Assembly: GCA_943327315.2 (NCBI GenBank)
Contig: CALPWQ020000006.1
Location: 1 to 45,711, forward strand
Reading direction: 5' to 3'
Length of the DNA: 45,711 nt
Source: Chitinophaga pinensis
GTDB taxonomy: Bacteria > Bacteroidota > Bacteroidia > Flavobacteriales_D > Crocinitomicaceae
Shown: one piece after another, positions 36,506 to 45,711 of the stretch
How positions within the stretch are numbered: position 1 is the first letter of the stretch
Layout of the letters: each line of letters starts with the position of its first letter
The notes under the pieces: model-generated
The model's input: only the letters and a program-made list of their open reading frames with translations
What the model was told of the DNA's origin: nothing
The model's database searches: none
Translations under genes and position numbers: made by a program

Positions 36506-38800
36506 TCAATCCCTCATTTTTGCGGCTTGCCACAAGCGAAGTTCTTCGTAGCTCACGTCATCACCTAAGCGCTCTTTCAGTGGGGTAAGGGATGTACCGG
36601 AATATTCTCCGATGAGGTCTTCCAGTTCGTCTAGGCGGTCTTGATTCAGCACCTCTTCGATGAACAATTTATCTTCTTTGATCAATACCGCGCAATGGCC
36701 GAGAATTGTTTTAACCGATAGACTTCGCTCCCTTGCCACCTGATCCGGATCAAGCCCCTCATGCAACAGTTCCAAGGTCTGTTCATAGGTGCTTTTCTTC
36801 TCTTTCTTTTCGCTGGTTTTTTTCGATTTGAGGGGTTTGATACTGTCGTCAACAACATCATCGTCCATGTCAAGGAGCGATCGGTTGTTTTGGGCTTCTT
36901 GGCGAACAATGGCCAGTTTGGCGTTCTTATAGTTGCGGATTTCATTGTTCCAAACGACCTCCTTGGTGATGTCTTTTCCCGCATGTAGCGCTTCGGTGAG
37001 TAGCCTGATTTTCTTAATTTTTAACACGGTTGAAGTCAACAATTCATCCAATTCGCCCAGTTCTTCAGCGTACGTTTTTGTTTTACGAACACGTCCCAAT
37101 TCGGCCATCTTTTTCAAATTGCTGAGCAAAACACCATCTAAAATCTTGAAGAAATACGCGTAGGCGGCCTCTGTTCGTTCATGAAGAAAGGCAAGGTCAA
37201 TGTGTTGAGATGTAAAAATTCGATCAATTTGGCTCTGAAATTTTTTAGCAGCATCATTGGCGCTATTTAGTGCTTGAAGTTGTGCAGCCAACCACGATTT
37301 GTTTTTCCCTTTTTCCGTTTTTGATCCGGCATTTCGATAAGTCGCTTCGTGAATGTGCCAAGCAGAGACAAGTCCGTACCAATCGAATGCGGCGTGCATC
37401 GTATCGTGGAGGTATTTCTTGGTGGCGTTTGTGAGGTGCGACTCAAGCATAGATTCGTCTGCTTTGTGCTGTGCAAATGACACTACCGATTGATCACTAG
37501 AAAGCCCATTCATCCGCATGGGACTGAGAAGCACCAATCCTTCGAGTGAGCGAAGGCGTGAAAGGGCAACATAGGCCTGTCCAGGCGCAAAGACATGTGT
37601 AACATCAAGCACGGCTTTGTCAAATGTGAGTCCTTGACTTTTGTGAACGGTGATCGCCCATGCAAGTTTTAGCGGATAATGGACAAAGGTACCTAGTACT
37701 TCTTCTTTGATTTCTCCCGTGCGCTCGTCCATGGCATACCGAATGTTGTTCCACTCGTAATGATCGACGGTGATGGTTTTATTCTCTTCGGGAAAATGAA
37801 CACAGATTTCTTCCTTCGATAAGGACTCAATTTTTCCCATTTTCCCATTGTAGAATTGCTTGTCCATTGCAATGTCATTTTTAATGAACATCACTTGTGC
37901 ACCTACTTTAAGTTCCATCCCCGGATCAATAGGGTACATGTGTGGCGGGAATTCTTTGGTAATTTCAGCTGAATAATGGAAACTTTTTCCTTTCAATGTC
38001 GCCAATGCTTTGGCATTCATCGTATCGGCCTTGGCGTTGTGGGTGGTGAGGGTAATGTATCCTTCTGTTTTGAGTGCGTCGAACGTTGGATTGACGTAGC
38101 GGTTCAATAGGGTTATGTCCGATTCAGTGATGCGGTTGTCGCGCAGATGATTTAGAACATCGATAAAATCTGTGTCCTGCTGACGGAAGATCGTTGAAAG
38201 TTCAATGTATAAAGCAGGTTGTTCTTGAATCACTTTTGAATTGAAGAAGAACATACCCGAATAGTGGTTGCGCAAGACATTCCACTCGTCAGGTTTTACC
38301 ACGGGTGGCAATTGCAGCAAATCACCGATGTAGAGCACTTGTACACCGCCAAAGGGTTGTGACACACGACGAACATTTCTTAAGGTCCAATCCATCGCAT
38401 CAAGTAAGTCTGCACGTAACATACTGACTTCATCAATGATCAACAACTCTAGATTTTGCATGATGGCACGGCGTTGCTTGTTCATCGTGAAATGCCGTGA
38501 CAGTGTTTCCTTGGTTTCAAACTTTACCGTAGGTGTTTCAGGCGGCTTCATAAATTCTGGAATGAATGCGCCAAAAGGCAATTGAAAAAAGGAATGGATG
38601 GTAACCCCACCAGCATTTAGGGCTGCTATACCTGTCGGAGCAACGATGACGGCATTTTTATGCGTGGATTGAATGATTTTTCGAAGAAGTGTGGTTTTTC
38701 CTGTACCCGCTTTACCCGTCAAAAAGACCGATTGATTGGTTTGGTTGATAAAGCGCTCAGTAAACTCCGCAGGATTGGAAGTGGTGTAGGTTGATTTCAT
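36506..38800 (-). CDS. PIF1-like AAA ATPase/helicase with C-terminal helix-turn-helix (RQC-like) region
   Basis: Walker A 'VFLTGKAGTGKTTLLRKII', 'VVAPTGIAALNAGGVTIHSFF', 'LLIIDEVSMLRADLLDAMD', 'AWAITVHKSQGLTFDKAVLDV..VFAPGQAYVALSRLRSLEGLVLL'. ATG at 38800 (MKSTYTTSNPAEF) preferred over 38893. Confidence 0.92.
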   Translation of the reverse strand: MKSTYTTSNPAEFTERFINQTNQSVFLTGKAGTGKTTLLRKIIQSTHKNAVIVAPTGIAALNAGGVTIHSFFQLPFGAFIPEFMKPPETPTVKFETKETLSRHFTMNKQRRAIMQNLELLIIDEVSMLRADLLDAMDWTLRNVRRVSQPFGGVQVLYIGDLLQLPPVVKPDEWNVLRNHYSGMFFFNSKVIQEQPALYIELSTIFRQQDTDFIDVLNHLRDNRITESDITLLNRYVNPTFDALKTEGYITLTTHNAKADTMNAKALATLKGKSFHYSAEITKEFPPHMYPIDPGMELKVGAQVMFIKNDIAMDKQFYNGKMGKIESLSKEEICVHFPEENKTITVDHYEWNNIRYAMDERTGEIKEEVLGTFVHYPLKLAWAITVHKSQGLTFDKAVLDVTHVFAPGQAYVALSRLRSLEGLVLLSPMRMNGLSSDQSVVSFAQHKADESMLESHLTNATKKYLHDTMHAAFDWYGLVSAWHIHEATYRNAGSKTEKGKNKSWLAAQLQALNSANDAAKKFQSQIDRIFTSQHIDLAFLHERTEAAYAYFFKILDGVLLSNLKKMAELGRVRKTKTYAEELGELDELLTSTVLKIKKIRLLTEALHAGKDITKEVVWNNEIRNYKNAKLAIVRQEAQNNRSLLDMDDDVVDDSIKPLKSKKTSEKKEKKSTYEQTLELLHEGLDPDQVARERSLSVKTILGHCAVLIKEDKLFIEEVLNQDRLDELEDLIGEYSGTSLTPLKERLGDDVSYEELRLWQAAKMRD

Positions 38801-38877
38801 TACATTGAAGATACTAAAAAAAGCGCTTGGGTAAAATGATTGTTCAAAGAAAATACGCGCGAACTTCAATTTCATCA

Positions 38878-38905
38878 CTTGACGTGGCAACATGACTTAT
38901 CTTTG
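38878..38905 (+). promoter_or_regulatory. Promoter match cTTG-N16-TATCTTTG upstream of hemW
   Basis: -7 box TATCTTTG at 38898-38905 ends 4 nt before ATG at 38910. Confidence 0.6.
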
Positions 38906-38909
38906 CGCC

Positions 38910-40031
38910 ATGGCAGGCATTTATATCCATGTTCCCTTCTGCAAAAAAAAGTGCTCCTACTGTGATTTTCACTTTAGCACCACCTTCGCCACCTACCGCG
39001 AACGCATGCTGGATACCATGCAATCTGAACTGCTCTTGCGAAAGTCAGAACTCGGAGACAATTCCATTGAAAGCATCTATTTTGGTGGAGGAACACCAAG
39101 CTTACTTTTGTCAAATGAACTAGAAGCTTTTTTGACGCGGATACACACCAATTTTAATGTGTTGGATACGGCCGAAATCACACTTGAGGCCAATCCTGAC
39201 GATGTTACTGAAGCAAATTGTACCGCTTGGAAATCCACAGGAATCAATCGATTGTCCATTGGTTTGCAGTCTTTTCGGGAAAATGATCTCACATGGATGA
39301 ACCGATCGCATTCGGCCTTGGAGGCGGAGCAATGTGTGTCGATTGCCCAAGCAGCAGGATTTTCGAACATCAGTGTCGATCTTATTTATGGCTTGCCTGA
39401 CTTGTCGCTTGAAGAATGGGATGTACACATCGAACGTGTTTTGGGTATGGGCATTCAACACCTTTCGGCCTATTGCTTGACGGTAGAGAAAAAAACGACA
39501 CTGCATAATTTGGTCAGTTCAGGTCAGCTTACTCCGGGTGGAGACGAAGCACAGAGTGCGCAGTTTATGCACTTGACCGATCGACTCACAAGCCATGGAT
39601 TTCACCATTACGAGATTTCCAATTTTGGACTTCCAGGTTTGGAGGCTAAACACAACAGCAATTATTGGAAAGGGGTGAACTATCTCGGTATTGGTCCTTC
39701 AGCGCATTCGTACAATGGCATGGAACGTCGATGGAATGTAGCCAATAATGCCAAATATATGGCGGATTTCGGGCTGAATGAAACGTGGTTCGAACAAGAA
39801 ATGCTCACTTCCAAGGAGCGTTGGAATGAATTACTGATGACAGGATTGCGCACATCATGGGGGGTGAATTTGCAGGACTTGTTTCAAATCGCAGCACCAA
39901 CAAAGGATTTTGAAGACAACCTGAAGGGCTTCGAAGAAAGGAAGTGGTTGGTTAAGACCGACACTCATGTGATTCTAACCCGTGAAGGACGTTTGATGGC
40001 GGATTACATTGCATCCGAACTCTTCATGTAG
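38910..40031 (+). CDS. hemW: Radical SAM heme chaperone HemW (coproporphyrinogen III oxidase-like)
   Basis: MAGIYIHVPFCKKKCSYCDFHF (CxxxCxxC), 'IYFGGGTPSLL', 'TLEANPDD', 'NRLSIGLQSF', 'SVDLIYGLP'. Track start 38892 overlaps the promoter. Confidence 0.95.
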   Translation: MAGIYIHVPFCKKKCSYCDFHFSTTFATYRERMLDTMQSELLLRKSELGDNSIESIYFGGGTPSLLLSNELEAFLTRIHTNFNVLDTAEITLEANPDDVTEANCTAWKSTGINRLSIGLQSFRENDLTWMNRSHSALEAEQCVSIAQAAGFSNISVDLIYGLPDLSLEEWDVHIERVLGMGIQHLSAYCLTVEKKTTLHNLVSSGQLTPGGDEAQSAQFMHLTDRLTSHGFHHYEISNFGLPGLEAKHNSNYWKGVNYLGIGPSAHSYNGMERRWNVANNAKYMADFGLNETWFEQEMLTSKERWNELLMTGLRTSWGVNLQDLFQIAAPTKDFEDNLKGFEERKWLVKTDTHVILTREGRLMADYIASELFM

Positions 40032-40079
40032 TCTGCTTTCCTTCGTTTTCGTATTTTTATCCCCTCAAATCAACTGCGC

Positions 40080-42872
40080 ATGCGTTATTCTCTTCTTTTG
40101 TTGAGCATTCTTTTTACGGGACTGCTATTTGGACAAAAAAAAATCATAGATCACACCGTTTACAACGGCTGGAAGAAAAATGAAAATCAATTGGTTTCGC
40201 CCAACGGAAAGTTCGTGTCTTTCGAAATCAATCCGCACCGTGGCGATGGATTTTTGTATATCTACAACGTTGATTCTGGAAAAACAGACTCCATTCCGCG
40301 AGGAAAAGGGGCGCAGTTTTCAAAGAATTGCGACTACATCGCGTTCCGCATTCTTCCGGGATTTGATACCCTTCGCAATTGTGAGTTGAATAAGGTCGAT
40401 AAGAAAAAATGGCCGAAAGACAGTCTAGGGATTTACCTCTTGGCAAGCGATTCACTCATTAAAATTCCTCTTTTGAAGTCGTTTTCTGTGGGTGAAGACC
40501 ATAATCTCCTTTCTTACATTGTTGACGAAAATGTGATCAAAAATGAGGAAAACAGATCAAAAAAGACCAAAAAGAAATGTTTTTTAGCCAAAAAAGAGAA
40601 AAAAGCCCCAGCGATCAAATCGGACGGAAAATTACTAACGGTGCTTGATCCACTTGCTTTAAGAAAGGACCAGTTCATCAATGTAACGGATTACACGATT
40701 TCACAGAAGGGGGACAATCTTTGCTTCATCTTACATCAAAAAGTGAAGGTAGATTCTAATCAATTGTTTTTGAGACAATTCCCGTCGATGGATTTGAATC
40801 CGATTTCGAAAAAATATACTTCAATCACCTCCTTGACCTTTGACCATTCCGGAAAAAATATTGCCTATTTGGCGAGTAATGACACGACCGATGCGAAAGC
40901 GTATGGCCTTTATTTGTATTCGATTGAAACGAAAACGACACGTTCCGTGGACACTTCAGATGTGCGCATTGGTAGCGGTAATTCAGTGACGGAAAATTTC
41001 GATTTGCTCTTTACGAAAGATGGAAATTACCTTTTCTTCGGGGTGGATGAACATCCAGAGGTGGAGAAGAAAGATACGCTGGTAGAAAAGGAAAAGGTGG
41101 AGCTCGATATTTGGCATTATGCCGACAAGCGTTTGCAGTCGCAACAGTTGGTTGAATTGAAACGGGATGAAAAACGCAGTACATTATTCAGATATCGCAT
41201 GTCGGATGACAACATCGTGAAACTTGCGGAAGACACCTTGAGTGTACGTTTGACCGATAATGTGAAAGGTTCCTATCTTTTTGCTGCGGCTGATGAACGT
41301 TATGCCATTGAAAAACAATGGGAGGTGCCAGGTCGTGAAGATCATTACCGCATTTCAATCGTTGATGGTTCAGCAGAATTGATCAAGGAAGGCGTCGAAT
41401 TCAATGGTTCACTATCGCCGTCAGGAAATTTGTATTCGTGGTTCGATGGCACAGATGGACAGTTTTATAGCAAGAATCTGAGTAGCAATAAGGTGAATTG
41501 CATGACCTGTTCCGTGAAAAATGTCAATTGGCAAACGGATGCGAATGGGATGCCTTTAACACCAGAACCTTATGGGGTGGTGGGGTATTCTTCGGATGAA
41601 CAATTTCTTTTCGTCCATTCGGCCTATGACCTTTGGATGTACAATACCCGTATCGGTGCAATGTTTTGTGTGACGGAAGGAATTGGGCAAGCGTCGAAAA
41701 TTAAAATGGAATTGAATCTGTGGGATATGGATAGTGTGTATATCGATGCTCCAAATGCCTATATCTCTGGGTTTGATGAAAAAACGAAAGGCGCCCATCT
41801 CTATGCCTTGATCGATCACCAAGATCATTTTGATGTGAAGGAATCTTATTATACGGACCACAAAATCAATTTCCTGGCGCGTTCGAAAAATGGTGAATCC
41901 ATCCTCTTCCGAAAAATGTCGATCAGTATGTATCCAGATGTGCGACTAACAACAGATAACTTTAGCAATGAGCGTCAAGTTTCGGTAACGAATGCACAGC
42001 AAGTGGAATACAATTGGGCTCATGTTGAATTGGTAAATTGGAAAAGCTACAGCGGGATTCCACTCGAAGGGCTGCTGTATAAACCAGAGAATTTTGATCC
42101 AAGTAAAAAATACCCACTCATGATTTATTATTATGAGTTGAATTCCGATGAGCTCTTCAACCATTCGGTCCCTAAACCTACAGCGTCGATCATTTATCCA
42201 ACGGAATATGCCTCTGCGGGCTACTTGGTGTTTATTCCAGACATTCGCTACAAAGTTGGTCATCCAGCCCAATCGGCTTACGACTGCATCATGAGTGGTA
42301 CGGATCATGTGCTTAAATTGGTTCCCGCCATCGATTCAACACGCATGGGCTTGCAAGGCCAAAGTTGGGGAGGATACCAAACAGCGCAGTTGATCACGAT
42401 GACAACACGTTACCGCGCAGCAATGGCAGGAGCTCCGGTGTCGAATATGTTTTCAGCCTATGGTGGGATCCGTTGGGGAAGTGGTGTCAATCGCCAGTTT
42501 CAGTACGAACGCACCCAAAGTCGGATCGGGAAAACCATCTGGGAAGCACCTGAACTGTACCGAGAGAATTCGCCCTTGTTCCATTTGCCAAATGTGCAAA
42601 CGCCATTGTTAATTATGGCCAACGACAAAGATGGCGCGGTGCCATGGTACCAAGGGATTGAATTGTTTACAGGCATGCGCCGCCTAGGAAAACCGTGTTG
42701 GTTGCTGAACTACAATGGCGATGACCATAACCTCATGGAAAATGCCAATCGCATTGATTTAAGTATCCGTATGCGGCAGTTTTTTGACCATTATTTACAA
42801 GGAGCACCTGCACCGCTGTGGCTGACGGATGGAATCCCCGCTGTGGATAAAGGCAAAGTTATGGGGTATTGA
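40080..42872 (+). CDS. S9 family serine peptidase (prolyl oligopeptidase-like), exported
   Basis: Signal peptide; C-terminal alpha/beta hydrolase 'RMGLQGQSWGGYQTAQLITMT' (GxSxGG), 'PLLIMANDKDGAVPWYQGIELFTGMRRLGKPCWLLNYNGDDHNL'. Confidence 0.93.
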   Translation: MRYSLLLLSILFTGLLFGQKKIIDHTVYNGWKKNENQLVSPNGKFVSFEINPHRGDGFLYIYNVDSGKTDSIPRGKGAQFSKNCDYIAFRILPGFDTLRNCELNKVDKKKWPKDSLGIYLLASDSLIKIPLLKSFSVGEDHNLLSYIVDENVIKNEENRSKKTKKKCFLAKKEKKAPAIKSDGKLLTVLDPLALRKDQFINVTDYTISQKGDNLCFILHQKVKVDSNQLFLRQFPSMDLNPISKKYTSITSLTFDHSGKNIAYLASNDTTDAKAYGLYLYSIETKTTRSVDTSDVRIGSGNSVTENFDLLFTKDGNYLFFGVDEHPEVEKKDTLVEKEKVELDIWHYADKRLQSQQLVELKRDEKRSTLFRYRMSDDNIVKLAEDTLSVRLTDNVKGSYLFAAADERYAIEKQWEVPGREDHYRISIVDGSAELIKEGVEFNGSLSPSGNLYSWFDGTDGQFYSKNLSSNKVNCMTCSVKNVNWQTDANGMPLTPEPYGVVGYSSDEQFLFVHSAYDLWMYNTRIGAMFCVTEGIGQASKIKMELNLWDMDSVYIDAPNAYISGFDEKTKGAHLYALIDHQDHFDVKESYYTDHKINFLARSKNGESILFRKMSISMYPDVRLTTDNFSNERQVSVTNAQQVEYNWAHVELVNWKSYSGIPLEGLLYKPENFDPSKKYPLMIYYYELNSDELFNHSVPKPTASIIYPTEYASAGYLVFIPDIRYKVGHPAQSAYDCIMSGTDHVLKLVPAIDSTRMGLQGQSWGGYQTAQLITMTTRYRAAMAGAPVSNMFSAYGGIRWGSGVNRQFQYERTQSRIGKTIWEAPELYRENSPLFHLPNVQTPLLIMANDKDGAVPWYQGIELFTGMRRLGKPCWLLNYNGDDHNLMENANRIDLSIRMRQFFDHYLQGAPAPLWLTDGIPAVDKGKVMGY

Positions 42873-42934
42873 TGGATAAACATCACCAACAAAACATCAA
42901 ATTTTCAATGTAAATTCGCCATAGATTTTACCAC

Positions 42935-44377
42935 ATGGAAAAGATACAGAACTTCATCAATGGGGCTTATTGTCCTCCAACGAACGGCCAATACATCGAT
43001 AATGTCGAACCGGCAACGGGTCAAGTGTATTGCTTGATTCCCAATTCGGATGATAGGGATGTGGAGCTGGCGGTTCAAGCGGCTGATGCGGCTTTTCCTG
43101 CGTGGTCAGCCATGTCGATTGAAGAACGTGGGGCCGTCATGATGCGTGTATCAAAAGGAATTGAAGCACGAATGGATGAGTTTGTGGCGGCCGAATCGCG
43201 TGACAATGGAAAACCTGTTTCCTTGGCGGCTCATGTGGATATTCCTCGAGCAGTGTCCAATTTTCACTTTTTTGCCACAGCCATTGAACATTTTGCTTCT
43301 GAATCGCACAATATGGTGGGGGAGGGAATCAACTATACCTTGCGTAAACCCATCGGGATAGTGGGGTGTATTTCACCTTGGAACTTGCCTTTGTACTTGT
43401 TTTCATGGAAAATCGCACCAGCATTGGCAGCAGGAAATTGTGTGGTAGCAAAGCCATCTGAAATCACGCCATATACCGCATATTTACTTGGACAAGTGTG
43501 TAAAGATGCAGGCATGCCGGATGGGGTATTGAATATCCTTCACGGCTTGGGTGGATCGGTAGGTGATGCCATGGTGAAACATCCAAAAATCAAAGCCATA
43601 TCCTTTACGGGAGGCACAAAAACGGGGGAATACATTGCACGAACTGCCGCTCCGATGTTCAAGAAGTTATCGCTCGAATTGGGAGGAAAAAATCCAAACA
43701 TCATCTTTGCTGACTGTGATTTTGATGACATGTTGAGTACCACATTGCGCTCATCATTTGCAAACCAAGGGCAAATCTGTTTGTGTGGATCACGCATCTT
43801 TGTGGAGCGACCAATCTATGAAAAATTCAAGGCTGCTTTTGTGGAGAAGGTCAGTAAAACGGTTGTTTCTTTTCCACAAGATCCTGCAGCACGCATGGGA
43901 GCTTTGGTGTCCAAGCCGCACATGGAAAAAGTGCTTTCCTATATCGAATTGGCAAAAGAAGAAGGCGGAACAGTGCTGACAGGTGGAGAACGTGTGATCT
44001 TACCTGCACCTTATCATGAAGGGTATTATGTTCGTCCAACGGTAATCGAAGGATTGGCCTATGACTGCCGCACCAACCAAGAAGAGATTTTCGGACCAGT
44101 GGTGACGATTATGCCTTTTGACACAGAGGATGAGGTGCTGATGATGGCCAATTCAACAGAATACGGTTTGGCGGCAACACTTTGGACATCCGACTTAAAA
44201 CGTGCTCACCGCATGGCGGATCAGATTGAGTCTGGCATTGTTTGGGTAAATGCTTGGTTGGTACGCGACTTAAGAACGCCATTTGGAGGGGTGAAATCCT
44301 CAGGTGTCGGACGCGAAGGCGGATGGGAAGCCTTGCGTTTCTTCACTGAACCAAAGAATGTGTTTATAAAATACTAA
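42935..44377 (+). CDS. Aldehyde dehydrogenase family protein (2-hydroxymuconic semialdehyde dehydrogenase-like)
   Basis: 'GCISPWNLPLYLFSWKIAPALAAGNCVVAKPSEITP', 'SFTGGTKTGEYIA', 'LSLELGGKNPNIIFADCD', 'NQGQICLCGSRIFV', 'EEIFGPVVTIMPF'. Confidence 0.95.
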   Translation: MEKIQNFINGAYCPPTNGQYIDNVEPATGQVYCLIPNSDDRDVELAVQAADAAFPAWSAMSIEERGAVMMRVSKGIEARMDEFVAAESRDNGKPVSLAAHVDIPRAVSNFHFFATAIEHFASESHNMVGEGINYTLRKPIGIVGCISPWNLPLYLFSWKIAPALAAGNCVVAKPSEITPYTAYLLGQVCKDAGMPDGVLNILHGLGGSVGDAMVKHPKIKAISFTGGTKTGEYIARTAAPMFKKLSLELGGKNPNIIFADCDFDDMLSTTLRSSFANQGQICLCGSRIFVERPIYEKFKAAFVEKVSKTVVSFPQDPAARMGALVSKPHMEKVLSYIELAKEEGGTVLTGGERVILPAPYHEGYYVRPTVIEGLAYDCRTNQEEIFGPVVTIMPFDTEDEVLMMANSTEYGLAATLWTSDLKRAHRMADQIESGIVWVNAWLVRDLRTPFGGVKSSGVGREGGWEALRFFTEPKNVFIKY

Positions 44378-44381
44378 ACAT

Positions 44382-44408
44382 AAAAAAAGTCCACCGAAGT
44401 GGACTTTT
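44382..44408. terminator. Bidirectional rho-independent terminator between convergent genes
   Basis: A-run AAAGTCCAC-cgaa-GTGGACTTTT, flanked by A-run and T-run. Confidence 0.85.
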
Positions 44409-44426
44409 CATTTTATCAAGGTGAGC

Positions 44427-45711
44427 TTATTTCACAATCACTTGCTTCACGACAATTCCTGATTCAGCATAGATTTTCACGAAGTACATGCCTGAAGAAA
44501 CTCCAGCCAATTGTATGTTCGTTGTGTTGTTGTTTACGATTTGAGTGAACATCGTTTGCCCCGCCACATTTACAAATTCGATACGATTCATCTTCATTCC
44601 AGCAGAAATCGTCAATTGATCTTTCGCAGGATTTGGGTAAACGATTACTTGTGTATTGTCTAGTGTTTCCAATCCTGAAGAAGGGTTGATGTTTTTAATG
44701 ACTGTCGTTGCAGATCCACCGAAGTCAGCCGCTGCTACAGCAAAGATCTGAACGCTGGTATTGTTTGAAATAGTCAAATCACCATCCGTTCCGCCCCATT
44801 GCGAAGCAGCAACCCCATCACCGTAGTAATCGTAGATTCCAAAGGTATAGCAGTCAACAGCCGTTAACGGCACGTTCCAGTTGTATTGTGTGTTGTTTAC
44901 TAAAGGATTTGTCGCGTCTGTTGGAGCAGGCGAGTTGTTTGTTGCAAAGTTCCCTGCGACATTTTCATTTCCTTCAGACCACACCAAAGCACCACTTGAG
45001 TTGCGCACTTCAAGGTAAGATTCATCTGCATAATCATCCGTAAGGAGATTGATGGTAATGAAACCAACCGTTTGCGCGATTGGATCGATGGTAAAGCTAT
45101 AGCTCGTGTTGTTATTCACCGTGTTTTCATCCACTCCCGCATTTGGATTGCTTAAAGTAGCATTGAAGGTATGTGCGCCAGGAGCAAGAGCAAGAGAAGG
45201 CAAGGTAATGGTTTGTGTTTGGTATTGCGCCAATGATCCAGACCAGTTGTAGGTTTGTGCTGCCCCACCGTCAATGGTGTACGTAATTGTTGCAGATGTT
45301 AGTGTCGTCGTTCCACCGTTGGAAATGGTCATCGTTGGTTCAAATGTTCCCCCACACAATTGTGTTTCTGTCACGGCAAGATTCGAAAGTCCACCATCAA
45401 GTGCGACTGCTACAGCTCCAGCTGGGTCGTAACCGTTCACAAATCCAGCACCTGAGTTGCTTGGATCAAGCCAGAATTTCAATTGACCACTATTTGCGCT
45501 TCCTGCCGGATTCCAAGACACAGAAACTTTTCCGTATTCATCCGAAAGAGATGCTCCACCACAGGCAGAAGCTCCCCCGTGCAACTGACCGATGATGCGG
45601 TGATTTTGGTCATACAAAGGTGATCCTGACGAACCTCCTTCGGTTACCCCAAGGTCCCAATCCGTTACTCCCCAGTGACTGTTTGCTGGACATGAACCAA
45701 ATGTCGTAGAG
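44427..45711 (-). CDS. Secreted trypsin-like serine protease (lysyl endopeptidase-type) with T9SS type A C-terminal signal, truncated by window end
   Basis: Frame is open past the track TTG start (45617) to the window edge: STTFGSCPANSHWGVTDWDLGVTEGGSSGSPLYDQNHRIIGQLHGGASACGG, with catalytic GxSGSP. C-terminal 'QVIVYPNPAKDQLTISAGMKMNRIEFVNVAGQTMF...SGMYFVKIYAESGIVVKQVIVK'. Confidence 0.93.
   Translation of the reverse strand, partial: STTFGSCPANSHWGVTDWDLGVTEGGSSGSPLYDQNHRIIGQLHGGASACGGASLSDEYGKVSVSWNPAGSANSGQLKFWLDPSNSGAGFVNGYDPAGAVAVALDGGLSNLAVTETQLCGGTFEPTMTISNGGTTTLTSATITYTIDGGAAQTYNWSGSLAQYQTQTITLPSLALAPGAHTFNATLSNPNAGVDENTVNNNTSYSFTIDPIAQTVGFITINLLTDDYADESYLEVRNSSGALVWSEGNENVAGNFATNNSPAPTDATNPLVNNTQYNWNVPLTAVDCYTFGIYDYYGDGVAASQWGGTDGDLTISNNTSVQIFAVAAADFGGSATTVIKNINPSSGLETLDNTQVIVYPNPAKDQLTISAGMKMNRIEFVNVAGQTMFTQIVNNNTTNIQLAGVSSGMYFVKIYAESGIVVKQVIVK

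Noticed and set aside
42922-42929. TAGATTTT as -7 box for a leaderless aldehyde dehydrogenase mRNA
   Set aside because: Last base deviates from TAnnTTTG and no good -33 element; too weak to claim.

Overview
The window looks like a chromosomal segment of a Bacteroidota bacterium, probably Flavobacteriales (inferred from sprA/T9SS cargo, TAnnTTTG promoters and gene content). It is mostly housekeeping and cell-surface genes: the feoA-feoB-FeoB-associated Cys-rich protein cluster, aspartate kinase, a GH92 alpha-mannosidase next to gpsA, maeB-ruvA-sprA, a PIN-PhoH protein, cobB-like Sir2, hemD-DUF4271, an acyl-CoA (glutaryl-CoA-type) dehydrogenase, recJ, a PIF1-like helicase, hemW, an S9 peptidase, an aldehyde dehydrogenase, and three T9SS-sorted secreted proteins. 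The left edge holds the C-terminal part of a REP-associated (Y1/IS200-like) transposase. The right edge cuts through a trypsin-like (lysyl-endopeptidase-type) protease. I found no CRISPR array, tRNA, rRNA, defence island or obviously new multi-gene system. The signals most worth a second look are: (1) degenerate 7-bp (locally 8-bp) tandem repeats, one of which encodes the hydrophobic signal peptide of the GH92 enzyme and another of which abuts the recJ start codon; (2) REP-like palindromes inside the transposase reading frame; (3) TAnnTTTG promoter boxes that imply leaderless mRNAs for three genes and wrong starts for several ORFs in the track; (4) a palindromic operator candidate in the feo promoter; (5) a shared tail module on two otherwise unrelated T9SS cargo proteins; (6) an uncharacterised lipoprotein/exported-protein trio.
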